Part shown: piece by piece, positions 62,046 to 64,000 of the stretch
Numbering within the stretch: position 1 is the stretch's first letter
Layout of the letters: every line of letters begins with the position of its first letter
Source: Opisthocomus hoazin
Taxonomy: Eukaryota > Chordata > Aves > Opisthocomiformes > Opisthocomidae
Assembly (NCBI RefSeq): GCF_030867145.1
Contig: NC_134415.1
Span: 12,812,417-12,876,416 of the forward strand
Length of the DNA: 64,000 nt
Direction: 5' to 3'
Notes under the pieces: generated by a model
Seen by the model: the letters and a program-made list of their open reading frames with translations, nothing else
Database searches by the model: none
Told to the model about the DNA's origin: nothing
Position numbers and translations under genes: made by a program

Positions 62046-64000
62046 CTAGTTAATGGAAACAAAAGCATTTGACAAAAAAAACATTAAACTGAGAATGTGC
62101 AGTAATGACGAAAAACAGGTTTAAAAGATTACACTGACAAAAGCTACTTGTGGGGATTGTATAAAATAATTTCACCTGGGATTCATACTCACCCTGTGTT
62201 TGTAAGTAAATGAAATGATATCAAGAAAAATGAATGCAAGCTTGGAAACATTAAATACTCAAGCCATATATTAGGTTTGCAACAAGAACTATGATCAACC
62301 AGAAAAGAGCAATAATAGCATGTGATTTTTACTATCAAAATGCATTGAGCAGATCAAATTCTCTCAAAGACCTGCCACGAAATACTTCACAAATGCTCAA
62401 CTACACTGTAGAAAGGATTTAGCAAATGATTTTGATTAACTTTTTGGTGATTATAGAGACTTTATAAACCATGGGAGGTTATCTTCATCCATTACAGTTA
62501 TAAGCATGTGCTTACAGGAGAAATCGACTACTCAGAAAAAGCTTAAATCTGGTTTTCTTTCATAACTCATTATTTCTTCCCTGTTCCATCAAATTCTATA
62601 AACAGTAATATTTTCCCATCAGTTTGTCATAAAGAAGGCAAAAATGATTAATGGCTACAGCAGTAGTAGAAAGTTTCCCTTTTCAACTCTCTAACAGTGA
62701 CTAACTGCACCTTAGGCAAACCACTTGGAACCAAATTATTAAAGCAACTACAGATACAGTTAAGCATCTTGAGGGATTTCCATAAACATCTAGATATTCA
62801 ATTTCCATTGCCATAAGCACTCAAACACCTTTAAAAATCTGGCATTTAAGACACAGCAGTTCATTATTTCTCTCTCATAAAAGGCTCCGCTACTCACAAA
62901 AGAGTTTTGTAAGTGCAGATTCTTTCAGGAGTATTTTAAAGACAGTTCTAAATATATTAGCCTCCCGCAGGGCAGGAGGTCTGGAGATGAACAGGGGCAT
63001 GTGAATATGTAACCAAGCACTTTGTAACAAACAGATGCTCACTGGACATCAAAGAAATACCTGTATTAAAAAGCCTGTAATCTGTATCTGTCTAGAACTG
63101 CATGATTTTCTTACTCTACTGCTGCTTTTTTACCATAAATTCAGAACAGAAAATATTTATAGTGAGAATCAGCACTCACTTTCACATTTGATTTGCAGTT
63201 TTGTCTTTCCATCTGCTCCATGAAAGAGCAGACCTCTCTGCCTTCCTGGGATGATTAAATCAAGATTGGTCTCAGCTGCCCCACCATTCTGCAGGGCCTT
63301 ACAAGGAGGGCAGCCTGACCCCAGGGCATTTTGCAGGGGTACTTGCCCTGCAATCAGTTCTCTGAACAAGATCACCTGGAAATAATTTTGTGCATAGCCG
63401 AATTTGCGATCAGAAGGCATAAGGTGAATGTTAGGACAAACAAGCTCATACTGTAGAAATTTTATCAGCACAGTTAGTGTACATACCCAGTGCTCTTACA
63501 GCTTCGTGACAGACTTACACTGAATCTGTTTGCTTCAGTGTAACCTCTACCAGTTCTTACGGGACTACATCAATTTCTGAACTCAGCCTGTTAACCTGTA
63601 ACAACCCATCTCTAAAACATCTTTGTAGATCAAGTGCTGCTCACTGGTTGATCTAAATGATAAATCTGGCCTGTAAGATACTAATAATGATGTCTGTGAA
63701 ATTATAGGTTTAAGGAGCTACCCGAAAAAGAAAATTTGTTTTAAGCTATCTTTTCCCACTAGCCAAAGTATAATTCTCAGTATTGCTGTAACATGCTGTA
63801 AGCTTTCCAGCTAAAACCTCAGAAACGTGGGAATTGGGACAGATTTAGAAGTGAAAGAAAAAAACCCAACTGTACACCAAGTTGCAGGCCAATGACTGAT
63901 GCACCATTAGGGCTCCCTCTGCACACAGTGGGACTGAGGGATGAATCAGGTTAAAGTGTTCACTGACATGGGATTAATTTTTCTCTTTCTTGTGCAGTCT
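62046..64000 (-). other. SMYD3: SMYD3 intron, partial (runs off the window)
   Basis: At least 1,955 nt of phase-0 intron upstream of the 61958-62045 exon. I looked for the preceding exon, which should encode the post-SET cysteine cluster (CxCxxC), and did not find it, so it lies beyond base 64000. Confidence 0.75.

Noticed and set aside
63169..63471. A 100-codon minus-strand frame considered as the preceding SMYD3 exon
   Set aside because: It lacks the post-SET CxCxxC pattern and does not end at a phase-0 donor in a SMYD3-like sequence.
1..64000. Endogenous retrovirus or LTR element
   Set aside because: I saw no paired LTRs, primer-binding site or gag/pol-like frame. All reverse transcriptase similarity is CR1 type.
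1..64000. tRNA, rRNA, CRISPR or prokaryotic gene cluster
   Set aside because: No tRNA A/B box pair with cloverleaf, no spaced repeat array and no dense coding were found. The sequence is a vertebrate intronic and intergenic region.

Overview
This is vertebrate nuclear DNA, almost certainly from a bird. It carries several CR1 LINE copies, including the typical avian CR1 3' ends rich in repeated AGAATCAT (ATTCTATG on the other strand). Gene density is low, introns are AT-rich, and the only recognisable gene is split into short exons with normal GT/AG splice sites. Nothing looks prokaryotic: there are no operons, CRISPR arrays or ribosome binding sites.

The one gene I can name is SMYD3 (SET and MYND domain lysine methyltransferase 3), on the minus strand. 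Its last four coding exons lie at 61958-62045, 58432-58606, 16532-16640 and 9739-9840. All splice phases agree (0, 1, 2, 0). The joined frame gives about 157 residues plus a stop, the same length as human SMYD3 from about residue 272 to its end at 428. Only the C-terminal TPR-like helical domain is here; the MYND, SET and post-SET parts lie beyond base 64000. One intron is about 41.8 kb, which fits the very large size of SMYD3 in other vertebrates.

Layout: 1-9.1 kb lies 3' of SMYD3. It holds an approximately 85-bp sequence present twice (2091-2175 and 4403-4487), an unidentified exon-like block on the plus strand (4598-4725), and a dead 1.4-kb CR1 element (about 5400-6808). From 9.1 to 9.84 kb are candidate poly(A) signals, the presumed 3' UTR and the last SMYD3 exon. 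From 9.84 to 16.5 kb is the terminal intron, with a compact CpG-rich block (about 12465-12920) preceded by two opposed octamer motifs, and a CR1 3' end at 14.55 kb. From 16.6 to 58.4 kb is the giant intron, holding CR1 pieces, two remnants resembling ancient MIR/CORE-type repeats, simple repeats, a trinucleotide palindrome and a perfect MARE/ARE-like motif. From 58.4 to 64.0 kb are two more exons and part of a further intron.

I found no new multi-gene system. The best leads are the CpG-rich block in the last intron, the duplicated 85-bp sequence, and the exon-like block at 4.6 kb. All homology statements come from memory of the families; no search was run.
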